DNA from: Ustilaginoidea virens
Taxonomy: Eukaryota; Ascomycota; Sordariomycetes; Hypocreales; Clavicipitaceae
DNA length: 64,000 nt
NCBI RefSeq assembly: GCF_000687475.1
Contig: NC_057316.1
Location: forward strand, 6,138,001 to 6,202,000
Reading direction: 5' to 3'
Made by a program: the position numbers and the translations under genes
Notes under the pieces: generated by a model
Told to the model about the DNA's origin: nothing
The model's database searches: none
What the model saw: the letters and a program-made list of their open reading frames with translations, nothing else
In this document: one piece after another, positions 11,929 to 22,948 of the stretch
Numbering within the stretch: position 1 is the stretch's first letter
How the letters are laid out: each line of letters opens with the position of its first letter

Positions 11929-14223
11929 AGGGGAATTTGCATGACGTGCAGTGTCTATCGTTCCGAATCCTATAATCCTATATCCATCTCCCCCCCCCCC
12001 TTCCCCCCCCCCTTATATCATACTCTGTATCCGATGCTGTTTCGGCACTGCTCCATGCCATTCAAACCTTTGTCCGTGATTCCGGCGCCCGTCGCGCCAA
12101 CTGTTCATCGTCTTTACCGTGGGACAGCGCCGGAGATGATCAAGGGGCACAGATGGCTACAGTCCCCAGCTGAAAGCGATTCAAACAGTGGCCAACTGCA
12201 GCAATCCCTGTACCTGACTCCTTGTTGTCACCACCGACGGGGTCTGGTCTTTGCTACAGCGACACCCCGAGGCTTGCCTGCTGTTGCGCCAAACCCCCCC
12301 ACCCGTCTTCTCTTCAGTCTCCTGTCCCTGGCCTGCCACTTCCGTGTCCCCACAGTACCTGACGTACATCCTTTGCTGATCACAAGATACGCGGCATTCG
12401 GGAAGAGAGTGTTTTCTTTTTTTTTTTTCTTTTTTTCCTTTTGTCCTTTTTTTTTTTTTTTCCTTGCAAAGCTGGTGCGTCTGTCTACCAGGTGATTATA
12501 CCTAACGAGCACATGTATCCACTGGAGTCTTCACCAACCCACTTTGACCGCTTTTTCGGAAAGTTTTGCCACGAGCGGCCCTTTGTACCTACCCCGTTGG
12601 GATCTGCGCCCTCGAGCCACAAAGATCCCATCCCCCTCTCCCCCCCAGCCAATAGCGCCCATGTCAGTGACGAGCAGTAGCGCCACTGTGGCTGGAGCCA
12701 CGCAATGGCTGTGGCTGATCCAGCGTGTCTGGACCCATCGAAGCGCTGCACGTTCAGCCAATGCGCTCTGTCCGGCCATATGTAGCTGCCACTTTGAAGG
12801 GTCACTGTGCGGCTCCAAGCTTCAAGCCGTGGCACAGATGTGTCAATTACATCCCAAGAAAATGTCTGGTCAAGCAGATAGGCAACGTGCTTCATCTTTC
12901 AGCGTCACCAGCGCACAACAGACACTATATTGGGGGGGGGGGAAAGGGAAAAAAAAAAAAAAAAAAACCCCTACCTAAGGACGGGCGGCCAACCGTCGTC
13001 CTCGTTCTTCCTTGCCTCTGCGACACGACGACCACACGACACCACACGACACCACAACGACACCACAACGACACCACACGAATGATGCACAATGTTCTTC
13101 TCACACGACTTATCCATCCACTGGACTTCTGATGTCTGACCTGCGTTGCGTACTGCGCAGATCGGGGAGCCCCCTCGCCCTAGCGCAACGCAGCATGACA
13201 TATGACATTGACATGGATGCAAGCCAAGCCAAGGGCTTACTTGCCTTGCCTTGCCTTGCCGTCCTGCAAAGCCGCGAGCTCATCACAACCCATCCAGCCG
13301 GGAAGCCAGATCCCCAACCCCGCCCAAGTGGGCTTCGCGCTGCTTAGCGCCCCTTTCCGCATCGTGGAAATGGCCACGGCATCTTGGAATCCGCATGGAC
13401 AAGTCGCCTGAGGCTGGTCCTGCCTGGCTCATTCCGGTCTCGCCAAGACGACTGACTTGCGGGTGGCCCCGCTGCAACGCCGGCTGCTTATTGGACCTTT
13501 TTTTTTTCTTTTTTTTTTTTTTTTTTGCGTTTAACTATTCTTTTGTCTTGCTGCGCACACACCCCGCCCTTTGCCCCTCCGTCAGATTTTCCAAAGCCGT
13601 CCGTCCGTCCGTCATGTGAGCCCCTCCTCGGGCAGCCTCACAAAGAAGCCGGTTGGCAAGGGGAAAAAGCGAACGGAAGAAAAAAAGAAGAAGAAGAAAA
13701 CAAAACAAAAGTTCGATAATACCTCAGTCAAAGCCTCAAGTCACGAGCAGTTGCGCAAGAGCCAGAAAACATTGCCTCGATTTCATGTTGTCAAAAGCTA
13801 CCGAGCTGCCGGGGCGTCAAGGTACTAAAACACCAAAAAAAAAAAAAAAAAAAAAAAAAAAAGAAAAGGCGACTTTGGCGGGAGCGGGGCGTGGCAGACG
13901 AGCGGGAAAAAAAAAAAAAAGGAAAAGGAAAAGGAAAAGGAAAAGGAAAAGCGGGGCACCCGAAAATCCTCGTGCGGAACTTACGACTTTGTGGCGGCTG
14001 GGCAAGCAGCTGCCCCTGGCGGAGATTGAGGCGGCTCGGCGAGCTCCCTCCGTGCTTGGCCCAGGAAAAGGGCGACAGGGGGGGGGGGGGGGGAGGGCCC
14101 CTTCTGCATCACGAAACGAAACGGGGGGATGTTACTTTGTTTGTTCTTTTTCCCGCGAGCACAAAAGGGACGCCGTCGCATTATCCATTTCTTCCTTCTT
14201 TTTGCTTGCTTTCTTTGGCTCCA

Positions 14224-14278
14224 TCAGCAACCAACCCCGCTAAGGAAAGAGTCAGCAACCAACCCGCTAAGGAAAGAG
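14224..14278. repeat. Direct duplication of a 27-28 base segment
   Basis: The segment at 14224-14251 is repeated immediately at 14252-14278 with the loss of a single C. Both copies start TCAGCAACCAAC and end GGAAAGAG. This looks like a recent local tandem duplication in non-coding DNA. Confidence 0.9.
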
Positions 14279-14900
14279 GCGTGGGGCACGTAGCAAGAGG
14301 CGTGGTGGGTTTTGCGCCACCTGGTGGTGCCTGGTGCTCCCCAGCCACAACCCCCCTCCCCACAAAACGGACGCAAACGGGCCAGCCAATGACACGACAC
14401 GGCTTTCCACGGAGCTCGCTCGTTGCTCCTGCGGGCAGCGGCGTCAGTACTCCGTAAGAGTTTTGATGTAAGAAATTAGAACGCCCATCCTGTGCAAAGG
14501 TGTAAGCCGATTTCCTCGACGTGTCGTGTCATGTCATGTGCGCGCTGCCGCTGCAAAATTGGCTTTCGTTGCTGTGCCCCCGCTCGCCGTCCCGCGCAAA
14601 AAGGGACTGCATTCGACGACAACGGCTAACGGAGTACTCCCTCCGTGGTTTCTCGGGAAGTCGGGACCCCCCCTGGTCCGCGAAGACGCCAACTTGCAAG
14701 TTGCAAGGGGCCCCGGCCTGTGGAAATAAGGCCAGCCGTGAGCAAACCCGGTTGCCGCGCCGGACCCCGGTCCAAGCACCTTGGCTGGTCCGTAGCGCCG
14801 GAACCCGCAGTCCGTTTCAACGTGCCATGTCTTCTACTTGAATCACGCCCAGAGTTCCAAGACTAGCTGGAGCTGAGTAGAAAGGGAAAGTTAAAAAAAA

Positions 14901-14905
<5 letters not shown>

Positions 14906-14941
<36 letters not shown>
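14906..14941. repeat. Poly(A) tract, 36 bases
   Basis: A run of 36 A follows a shorter run of 11 A (14893-14903), separated by TT. No coding sequence lies directly before it, so it is not an obvious processed retrocopy tail. Confidence 0.9.
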
Positions 14942-14942
<1 letters not shown>

Positions 14943-15017
14943 AGAAAAAGAGACTGAATTGTTGTCTGACTCGAGGCTCATCCGTCTCTTCACCCAGATT
15001 CACCCAGATTCACCCCC

Positions 15018-15137
15018 TTCTTCATCAGCATCACCCCTTCTTCATCAGCATCACCCCTTCTTCATCAGCATCACCCCTTCTTCATCAGCATCACCCCTTC
15101 TTCATCAGCATCACCCCTTCTTCATCAGCAGCACCAG
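15018..15137. repeat. 20-base minisatellite, five perfect copies plus one variant
   Basis: The unit TTCTTCATCAGCATCACCCC is present five times without a mismatch from 15018 to 15117. A diverged sixth copy follows in which CATC becomes GCAC. Just before the array, CACCCAGATT is duplicated (14991-15010). Perfect identity suggests recent expansion. An open frame runs through it on the plus strand because 20-base units rotate the frame, but no gene is supported. Confidence 0.95.
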
Positions 15138-17880
15138 CACCTGGGTAAGCGCCGCGACCCGCAGTTTCCCTTTTTCCTCCCCCCAGCCTCTCATGTGTGG
15201 CTGTGCTAGGCCGTCATGCCCACCTGCATAGATGGTTTGTCCAGACCGCGGTCCGTCTCTTCGCTCGGCCCAATCAGGAGCGCCGCACAAGAGTTCCCTT
15301 TGCCAATAATTTCCGGATCCGTAACGCCATCGCCACATCCCAAGGCCGATGAGGATGCGGATGCATTTTCGGTAGTTTTATGGGTGGTATGTATGAAATG
15401 CTGCGACCATGTGCCCCCGTCGTCTGTGCCCCTGCTCTGCTCTCTCTGCAGGACGAATGGAGCGAGGCGTGGCTGGTACGTGGCTGGCGACGTGGCTGGT
15501 GACGTGGCTTTTTCGCCCCCCGGAATTCGACCGCGACCTCGACCATGCTCGCGCAGCCAATCAGCCGTTCGTATTGCCTGCCTTCCAGAATGCATGCCAA
15601 CGTCTCCTTTCTCCCTCTTCCTAGCCCACACCCATCGACTACTGCCCCTGTGTGATGGATTGATTGATCTTTGCGTCCTGTTGGCTGGGCAGAAATCCCC
15701 CAAGGACAGCCTGGCAAAGTATGAAGCATCATCATGTCGGACCTTGACCGCAAAAGAGCCCCAGACACCGTCGAACCCACCGACGCGGAGCCGTCAAAGT
15801 CCCAGCTTGTAATGTTCCTATTCCTCCGAAAACGCAGACGGCGACAAAAGTTTTGTCTCTCAAGTCGTCCGATTGTGTTGCCGAGTAGAACGCCGTCAAA
15901 AAAGGTCATGTCACCGAAGCGTCATCCCCGCCACACCAGAGTCAGTCACCACACGCACACGCACACATGCCAGGAACGATTCCCTCTGGCCTAGTTGCTG
16001 ACGACTCCCAGTACCCTGGGCGGAGGAACATGGTGTCGCGTCCAATCGTCCATCGTCCCATCGAGAGCATCTTTTTTCTTGGCCCCGCTCCATGAGCATC
16101 AGTTCATGCAGCAAGTTTGCAGTCTAACGTGAAATAAAAGCTTCAAGTCCCGGGCCGAGTGGCCCGCGGCCCGCCGGATCCATGGATTTCTCTCGGGCCA
16201 AGATGCGAGCTGATTGTGGATCACGGCGATCAGTTTATGTAGCTGTTTGCCATCTGAGCCCCGACAGCCGGACGCGACAATGCGACGGTGACGGTGACCA
16301 GTGACCGACACCGTGACATGGATCGCGAGACGGCTGCCTACCCCCCACAATTGGGGGATCGACGGCCAAGTGTATCCAACCCCAGGCAACCAACCCCCAT
16401 TGCTGCTAGCCCACCGTTTGCCATCTGTTGTTGACCTCGTTGTTTCCGGTGGCAGCGGATCGACTAACTGCGTGCGTCCCTTCACCATTGTGGCTTGCCA
16501 AGAATTATTCATTCATTGCCTTCCTCTTACCGCGCAATCCATCTTTGCCCCTTCCAAAGCAACGCTCCTCTTTGTTAGACTTGCTCAGCCAACCTTTGCG
16601 AAAAACATGGTGTCGAGTCTTGATAGCACCAGCTATAACTTTCTCTGCTTCGAGGCCTAGTTGAACAAGTTGACTCGCCAATTACCACTGTGACATTTGG
16701 TGTGACAGCATGTCTTTTCAGGTTTGGCCGCTGGAGTCTTGACTGCTGCTCCCATGAGTCAACTCCATGGCCGTAAAGCCGTCTCCATGGTTTTGCCTTT
16801 TGCCTTTGTTTCTGGGCAGCCCTCGTCATTCCTTGCGGTCTGGCGCAATCGTTGACCACCGTCACAGTCGTTCGGTTCTTTGGATATGTTTGATCCCCCG
16901 TCCGACTTCCATCCACTCCGGCAGACATGCGGAACTAGGGAACTGGAGCCATGGGCACGCTGTAGGCTGGTCTTCAAACACCACATGGAGCTTCACCGGA
17001 GCCGTATGATGCGCAATCCTCCAGGCAGTGCTGTTGATGTTTCAAAGCCCGACCATCTCGCCAGAAGCATGTCTCTGAATCGAGCGGCATCGATAAACGG
17101 GGCCGATGACGGCCCCAGTCATTGGTAGATTCGCCTTCCAGAATACGAGCCTATTCTCTGGTTCATCAAATTCTGGTAAACATAAGCTCGACAAGTATCC
17201 TTCTGACGTGACTTATTGCCTGCTAGCCACGACGTCTTTCAGAATTTCCCATCATCTGTGGCGCCATGCATGTGTACTCTGTTGCGTATCCGATGGTCTG
17301 CACCGAGAATAGAGTATGGGGGACGTGATATATTTCAGTGTAGGCCTGTTGTGCTGGTGTCGGTACCGGCACTTTGATGACCATCTTTGCCGAATTACTC
17401 TCCGACGCGTCACGTACTCGCAAGCAGAGGATCCAGAGCCGGGAAGCCCTACTCCGAAGCACAAGCACCCATCATAACGACGGGTGCTCTTTGCACGGCA
17501 ACCAGACAAGTTGGATTCTCACACATCTGCCTCCCCGAACCCATTCTCTGGGCAGCACTTGTGGCGTTTGTATTCTGGGCTGCGGATGAGGCGGCAGACA
17601 GCAGCAGCCAGCAGCAGCTGATCAGAAGCGCGAAACCGTAGTGACCAAAGCGTGATTGTCGGATTCGTCTCTTTCGACGCCTCTTTGTAGTAGTAGCCAA
17701 GTAAAAAGTCCAAAGGGGGGACGGGAAAGAAGCAAGCAAGACGGCTAATTAATACGCCGCATAACGTTACCCATTTTACAACCAGTTACTCCGTTCATTG
17801 CCCCACAAAAAAGCCTTGATGAAACGCACCGATAGTTGGGGACATTGGCAAAAAAGTTGTCAATCGTGTCTTATAGGAAT
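15138..17880. other. Gene-free region before the tRNA gene
   Basis: No gene is supported. The most exon-like piece is a 25-codon open stretch from an ATG at 15734 to a possible donor GTAATG at 15809. It is of normal composition and has no recognisable continuation. Frames between 16000 and 17700 show no recognised family. A TACTCCG motif occurs at 17787-17793. Confidence 0.5.
17850..17855 (-). terminator. Candidate RNA polymerase III terminator of tRNA-Lys
   Basis: Six T residues on the minus strand begin about 26 bases after the tRNA 3' end at 17881. This is the usual signal and distance for RNA polymerase III termination. Confidence 0.6.
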
Positions 17881-17965
17881 AGCCCGATGCGGGGGTCGAA
17901 CCCGCAACCTTGAGATTTCGTGTACTCGTAAGAGTCTCACGCTCTACCGATTGAGCTAACCGGGC
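17881..17965 (-). tRNA. tRNA-Lys(CTT) with a 12-nt intron
   Basis: The minus strand folds into a full cloverleaf of 73 nt plus an intron. The acceptor stem pairs GCCCGGT with ATCGGGC and ends in discriminator T. The D arm is GCTC/GAGC. The anticodon stem is TGAGA/TCTCA with loop CTCTTAA, giving anticodon CTT (lysine, AAG codons). The T arm is GCGGG/CCCGC around TTCGACC, which also supplies the internal B box. The intron of 12 nt lies after loop position 37, the standard site for nuclear tRNA introns. The CCA end is not encoded, as expected in eukaryotes. Confidence 0.95.
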
Positions 17966-18982
17966 ACCGAATCCTCGATGCGGATTGCTGGGAGGTGGGA
18001 GGCAATTTCGAAACATACAGCCTACGAGGAATTGTGAAGGGCTCCTTGTCCTCGGAACCTGCCAAAGCCGTTCGTTACTCCGGACTCGGTCCTGTTATGA
18101 ACGAGATGTCGCAAGAAACGACAAGGCTTTTCGTATATACTGCATGATGAAAGACGTATTGTTATTTATACAGGTTACGTATGAACTCTTCTTTACAGTG
18201 CCCTGATGAACTCGCTTTCTTGGCATCTAGTCACCAAGTCTTCTAATTGACTGCACCTTCACTTTTCACCTTTACACAACGACATCAACGACCATGCTTA
18301 CTCGAGAAGGCTTATGAATGAAAACGCTGGCTAGAGAGACTCGTGGCAATTTTGGAAGCCTGCACGGATACCCGGAGCGGTGGACACCAACACACCATCG
18401 CCAACAAAGAACTTCATCCACCACTTGGTGAGATTCCGTGGTTTCTTCATCCTATTCGTGCACACATAGGTGGTGGCCGTGTGATAAGAGGGTGTCCCTG
18501 TTCTCATCAGCTCCAACAGGACCCGATTTACCATCTATTGCGACTCGACATTGTTCACGTTTCAGCCTTTTCAAGAAATTTCCCTCTTGTTCGTATTCCC
18601 GCCAGCTGGGCAGCCAGACATCCGGTATATGCTCTCACACGACGTTTACGTCAAGCTGGTCAATCTGACTGCTCGACCTTTCATTTCCAAAAAAAAAAAA
18701 AAAAAGAAGAAGAAAAGAGAAAGGAGAGAAGACGAAAGAAGGAAAAGTAGAGAGCAGCGAGTTCCCTCGCTTCAAGCAGACGTCATGTTTGAATGCCAGA
18801 GTCTAAAAGCGGTCCAGCGCCGTAGCGCCTGATCAGTCCAACTAGTTCGCCTTCTCCGGGAACAACTTTGCACGACCCCCAAAGAGCTTTGTAATGTAGG
18901 TAGGTAGAGCCAGCCCTGATGCACCAAGTAACAATTTTTGTCCTTCATTTACACGCCCGCACTTGGCCCCGAGAGACTGGCA
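17966..18982. other. Intergenic region between tRNA-Lys and eIF2A gene
   Basis: There is no supported gene. A TACTCCG motif lies at 18076-18082 and an A/G-rich run at about 18690-18755. A GTAGGTAGGTAG word near 18897-18906 sits in what is likely the eIF2A 3' untranslated region. Confidence 0.5.
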
Positions 18983-21100
18983 TCACGTCGCTGTTTCGAG
19001 AGCCTCAAGCTCCTTCAACACAGCAGACTTTGTGTTGATCTTCTTCACCTGTGTATCTTCAAGCTTTTCTCCACCGGCCAGTCGCATCTCCAGATCCTCA
19101 ATTGCACGAATCTTCTTTTGAAGGCTACGGACCTTCTTTGCATCGGCATGCTGGCCAGCGTCGGCAGCTTCCGGGGTGACGGTCGCTCCACCCTGATTTT
19201 GGTTGACGGGGTAGACCCTTTGGCCGTGTTGTTGAGTATGGCTTCGGCTTCGGTCTCCTCCGTTGTTCCGCGATCTACTTCGGTGATCTCGACCGTTGCT
19301 GTTAGCCGGGCCCCGCCTCTCGGGGCTTCCACCAGAGGCGTTGGCACGGTTGTCATACGGAGCAAGACTGGCGCCGCCGTTGGCCTCGCCCTCCAGGCGC
19401 CCTTCTTGGTTGTTCTTCTTGCCACGCTTCTTCTTGTTCTTCTTACCACCATCGTCACCGACCGTCTCGGCGCCTGGAACAGCTCGAGACGAGGCTGTTG
19501 ACGCGTCAGCTGGATCGGCGCCGGGGACTGCTCGGCGAGGTCGACCGAAGCCGTTGTGACCGACATTTTGCGTGCCGTTACTGACAAAATGAGCAGCGCC
19601 GCCTTCGTCCTCCCGTTTGAAATGGAGGGGTGTGGCCAAGCCTCGAGCACCGGGTGGGCGATATGCTCCAGCAGGTTTGCTGGGCGTCTTGACGGTTCCC
19701 AGGTAGGCGGTAGCGGACTCGTGAGGCGACGGGACAGGATTGAGAGGATCTCCGGCAGCCACGTTCTCAGCGGCCGCGGGTCGCCACAACACGTTGTACA
19801 GCTCAACCATGTCTTCATTGTACATGATGGTGCCACCAACATGCCACAGCTTCACACCATTGTCTACGCGGAGACGAGGCGAGGTTGTCGCAGTCATGAT
19901 GTACCGACTGTCAGGACTCCACTCACAGACGCTTGGATTGCCACTTTCGATGGTGCAGACCTTGCGATAGTCCTTTTGTAAATCGTAGACATCTATTTGG
20001 CCTGCCAAGTTTCCAAAGCCTGCCACAAGAACAAACCTGGCACTGGGGGAAAATGTGACGGTGTTGCGGGGCGCAAGCGGGAAGGAGTACTTGGCGACGG
20101 CACGGTCGTTGAATATGGTGGCCTTGGCTGGCATATACCCATAGACAACTCCGAATTCGCGCGAGTTGGACGACCAGGACACGTCGTGAATAGGGCCTTC
20201 TTTGTCGAGAGTGACACGTGCATCAAAGGTTCCGTTGGTGCTGAGCAGGTACAGAGTCGTTTCGCCATAGTAGCTCTTGCCAGACCTGTCGACGTCTGTC
20301 TGGGCCAGCACCAGCAGCGAGGATCCACGCTTATTCCACTTGAACTGAACCTTGTCGCCCTTGAAGAATGTCTTTTGCGAGATGGCATTCTGGAATAAGG
20401 GGACATTAAAGACTTTGACGACGGCGGGTTGGCCCTGACAAGGAAAACCGCGTTAGCGCGACATGCTCAGATCGGCAAAATATGCGGCGAGAGTGCCGTC
20501 ACATCGGCCTACCTTTCTTTCGGGGACAAACACAGCCACGGCATGGTTTTGGCTTCCAGGGGCGAGGGCGAAATTAGCAGCCCCCTCGACTCTGAGCTTG
20601 TTCCAAACGGTGACCAGATCGTGGCTCTCGTAGAATTGGACCTCGTTGGTGACCAGGCGGGCGCAGTACTTCTCGTCGGCAGTGTACTGCAGGTTCCAGC
20701 TTCCCTGCTGCTTTTGGACAAAGCGCCCAATGGGTTGCTTGTCGCCACCTGCTACACCCTCTTCCACCGTCCGCCAGATTTTGAGGTTTTTCGTGGCGTC
20801 ACCCCCCTCCTCCTTTCCAGGTCTCTCCCAGGTGATGACGAAGGTGCCCTGGGGCGAGAAACCCAGCTCGTACACGTTCAGGAGGGGTAGAACAAGGACG
20901 ACATTGCCGCCAAAGGCGTCAATAACAGTTACCGCTTCCGGATTGGCCCAGCCGAAGAAGCGACCGCAGGGAGAGTAGGCGCTGCACCTAAGGTTCCCCT
21001 CGGGTTTGGTGAATCCAGCGAGAGGCTCGTAAACTGGAGCAGCGTCAAACACACCGATCGTCTTCTGGGTTCGATACGCGAACTGCAACGGGGATGCCAT
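18983..21100 (-). CDS. Eukaryotic translation initiation factor 2A
   Basis: Exons 20513-21100 and 18983-20434 encode 679 residues. The 78-nt intron is phase 0. The first roughly 430 residues form a WD40-type beta-propeller, with repeated strands such as LRCSAYSPCGRFFGWANPEAV and the FKWNKRGSSLLVLAQTDVD block that is diagnostic of eIF2A. A segment PSKPAGAYRPPGARG follows. After it come a long low-complexity part with a basic run (GKKNKKKRGKKNN), an Arg/Ser-rich part, and a C-terminal helix (KVRSLQKKIRAIEDLEMRL) that resembles the ribosome- or factor-binding tail of the family. eIF2A is a cytosolic 40S-associated factor involved in non-canonical initiation and distinct from the eIF2 trimer. Length and domain order match the family. 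Confidence 0.93.
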
Positions 21101-22948
21101 GGCTAGTCAAAGTCACAGAATCTCGGCAAAGTTGTGCCTGTGCAGTCGGTTTCAGTTGCTTGGTGGTAGAAATCTCCGTTCAAGGGCTCTCTTTCTGATG
21201 CGAGAAGGTGTTTTACTCTGCGTGCTTGAATATCGTAATGCTATGTCTTGCCTCCACGCGTTGGAAGGTATTTCTGGCTCTTGAAACTTTGCGAGGCTAG
21301 GCTGCAGTAGCACAATCGAGATCGACCGCAAGGCTTCGATACGTTGTTATCCTAGCAAGTCCAGGAGAAACAAGTCCAAGTGCCACTGATTGCGTCGGAC
21401 GGAAGGATGGTGCCGATAGCAAGAACTTTAAGGGAAACAAGGCCTTTGTTCTTTGGGAGGTCGGGGCGGCGTCACAAGGATTCCAGCACCGGTATTGGCT
21501 TGGGAAGAAGCACAATGGGCCAAAAGACAAGGTCTATATGCAGGGTCCAGTAGCCTGAAATCGATTGTCAGCAAAAGCTGTGCCGGAGCCTGATGGATGG
21601 CGACGACCGACGGGTGCAAGTTGACGGGCAGCGAGCAAATCACCAGGGCGTCGGCAGAAGGCGGTGCGATTGCCGCAAGTCGAAATCAAGAATCAAAGAG
21701 GCTGAGAAGAACAAGCAGGAAGCAGCAGCAGAAGCAGCAGCAGCAGAAGAATAGAGTACAGGGACGAAATGGCAAGCACCCAGAGGGGCGGGAATTGGCG
21801 ACGTCGGCGGCGATGCCGTTGTGCAGTCGGGCTGGGATGGGGGAAAACAGAAGCAAGAGAAGGGCGACGGACGGGATGTGTGGGCAAATGGTTCTTTTTT
21901 TCTCGTCTCTTTTTTTTTCCTCTTTTTTTTCCTCTTTTTTTTTCCTTTTTTTTTTTTTTTTTTTTTTTTTGCCCCCTCTTTCCCTTGTTTTTCTTCCCCA
22001 CCAGGTAGGTCTCCATTCCATTCCAGTTCTACCATCTGGCCTGCATCTCCTGGCGCCAATCCGCATGCACCGCAGAACCCAGAACCTATCAATGTCAATA
22101 CTTCCTGTTACCGACCAGACATTGACGTTACAGAGTTGATAATGCCAGCCGATCAAAGTCCCCTTTTTTGGACAGTTGGGCTCCCTTGTTGAACCCACCC
22201 GTATCAGATTTATCAACGATGCTGGAGGAAAATTGCAACCTAATCGCTAGTACGTACAGTACAGTGTACCAGGCACCAGACGTTCTCTAGTGCTAGCTTC
22301 TGGATGACTCCAGCACCTAGCAGGCCCAGGTTCACTCCAGGCCGCCCCCCACAGCCACCAGCTGTCATCGCTTGGTAGGTACCTAATTTATGCCAACTAC
22401 ATACATGTCATGTCAATACCAACCAGACACCACCAGGTTGGCCCCAGCCAGCAACTGAATACCAGCAACATCAATTCACGCCACATGCGGCAAGATGCCA
22501 CGCTTTGTCCGACTCGGCCATGGGTCAGCAATGAAACCAGCTTAAATCGCACAGACTTGCAGGTTCAAGGCCCTTTCCTTCTCTGATCGATGTCAGCATA
22601 CATGGTCACGACGCGCAGCGCAAACCTCAAGCACTTCCCCCTCGAATGTCCATCTCATCGGTTGAGACGGTTCGGATCATGGTTTGGTAAACATTGCCAT
22701 TGAAGCAATGGGCAAGCGGTTGAGCACACCAAATCCTCATGTTGCTTTGGTGGTCTGCCTGCGTAGTTCTAGCTCTGTTCATGCGCCCTGCTTCTTGGAT
22801 CCCATGCCATGTTCCTTCCACTCAGTAGGAGCGTGGCATGCCTCCACTAAACCCGCTGTCCTTTTCGCAACCATTCCTCTCCCGTTCATCAAGCTTCGCA
22901 TCATCAATTTGACGCCTTTCCTCGGCCACGGTTATCTCGGCTTATTTC
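21101..22948. other. Intergenic region upstream of eIF2A
   Basis: There is no supported gene. A CAG-rich stretch (21716-21752) is followed by a long T-rich tract (about 21895-21972). Around 22250-22275 and 22373-22385 are GTACGTACAGTACAGTGTACC and GGTAGGTACCTA words. The last part is the 3' flank of the RBA50 homologue. Confidence 0.5.
21895..21972. repeat. T-rich tract
   Basis: This is an almost pure T run of about 75 bases broken by single or double C and G, ending in a T run of more than 20 before GCCCCC. It lies about 800 bases upstream of the eIF2A start on the opposite strand. Confidence 0.8.

Larger units (their letters stand above)
11929..15017. other. Gene-free region rich in homopolymers
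   Basis: No protein-coding gene is supported on either strand. The stretch holds C-rich runs (near 11990-12010), T runs (12415-12465 and 13498-13526), A runs (12949-12967, 13837-13862 and 13907-13920), an ACGACACCAC repeat (about 13021-13080), GGAAAA repeats (13921-13950), a G run (about 14080-14093), and a directly duplicated 27-28 base segment (14224-14278). Motifs TACTCCG/CGGAGTA occur at 14448-14454 and 14630-14636. Confidence 0.55.

Noticed and set aside
14906..14941. Poly(A) as tail of a retroposed gene
   Set aside because: No coding or tRNA-like sequence directly precedes it and no target-site duplication is visible.
15018..15137. Repeat array as a CRISPR-like structure
   Set aside because: Units are directly adjacent without spacers and the genome is eukaryotic. 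It is a minisatellite.
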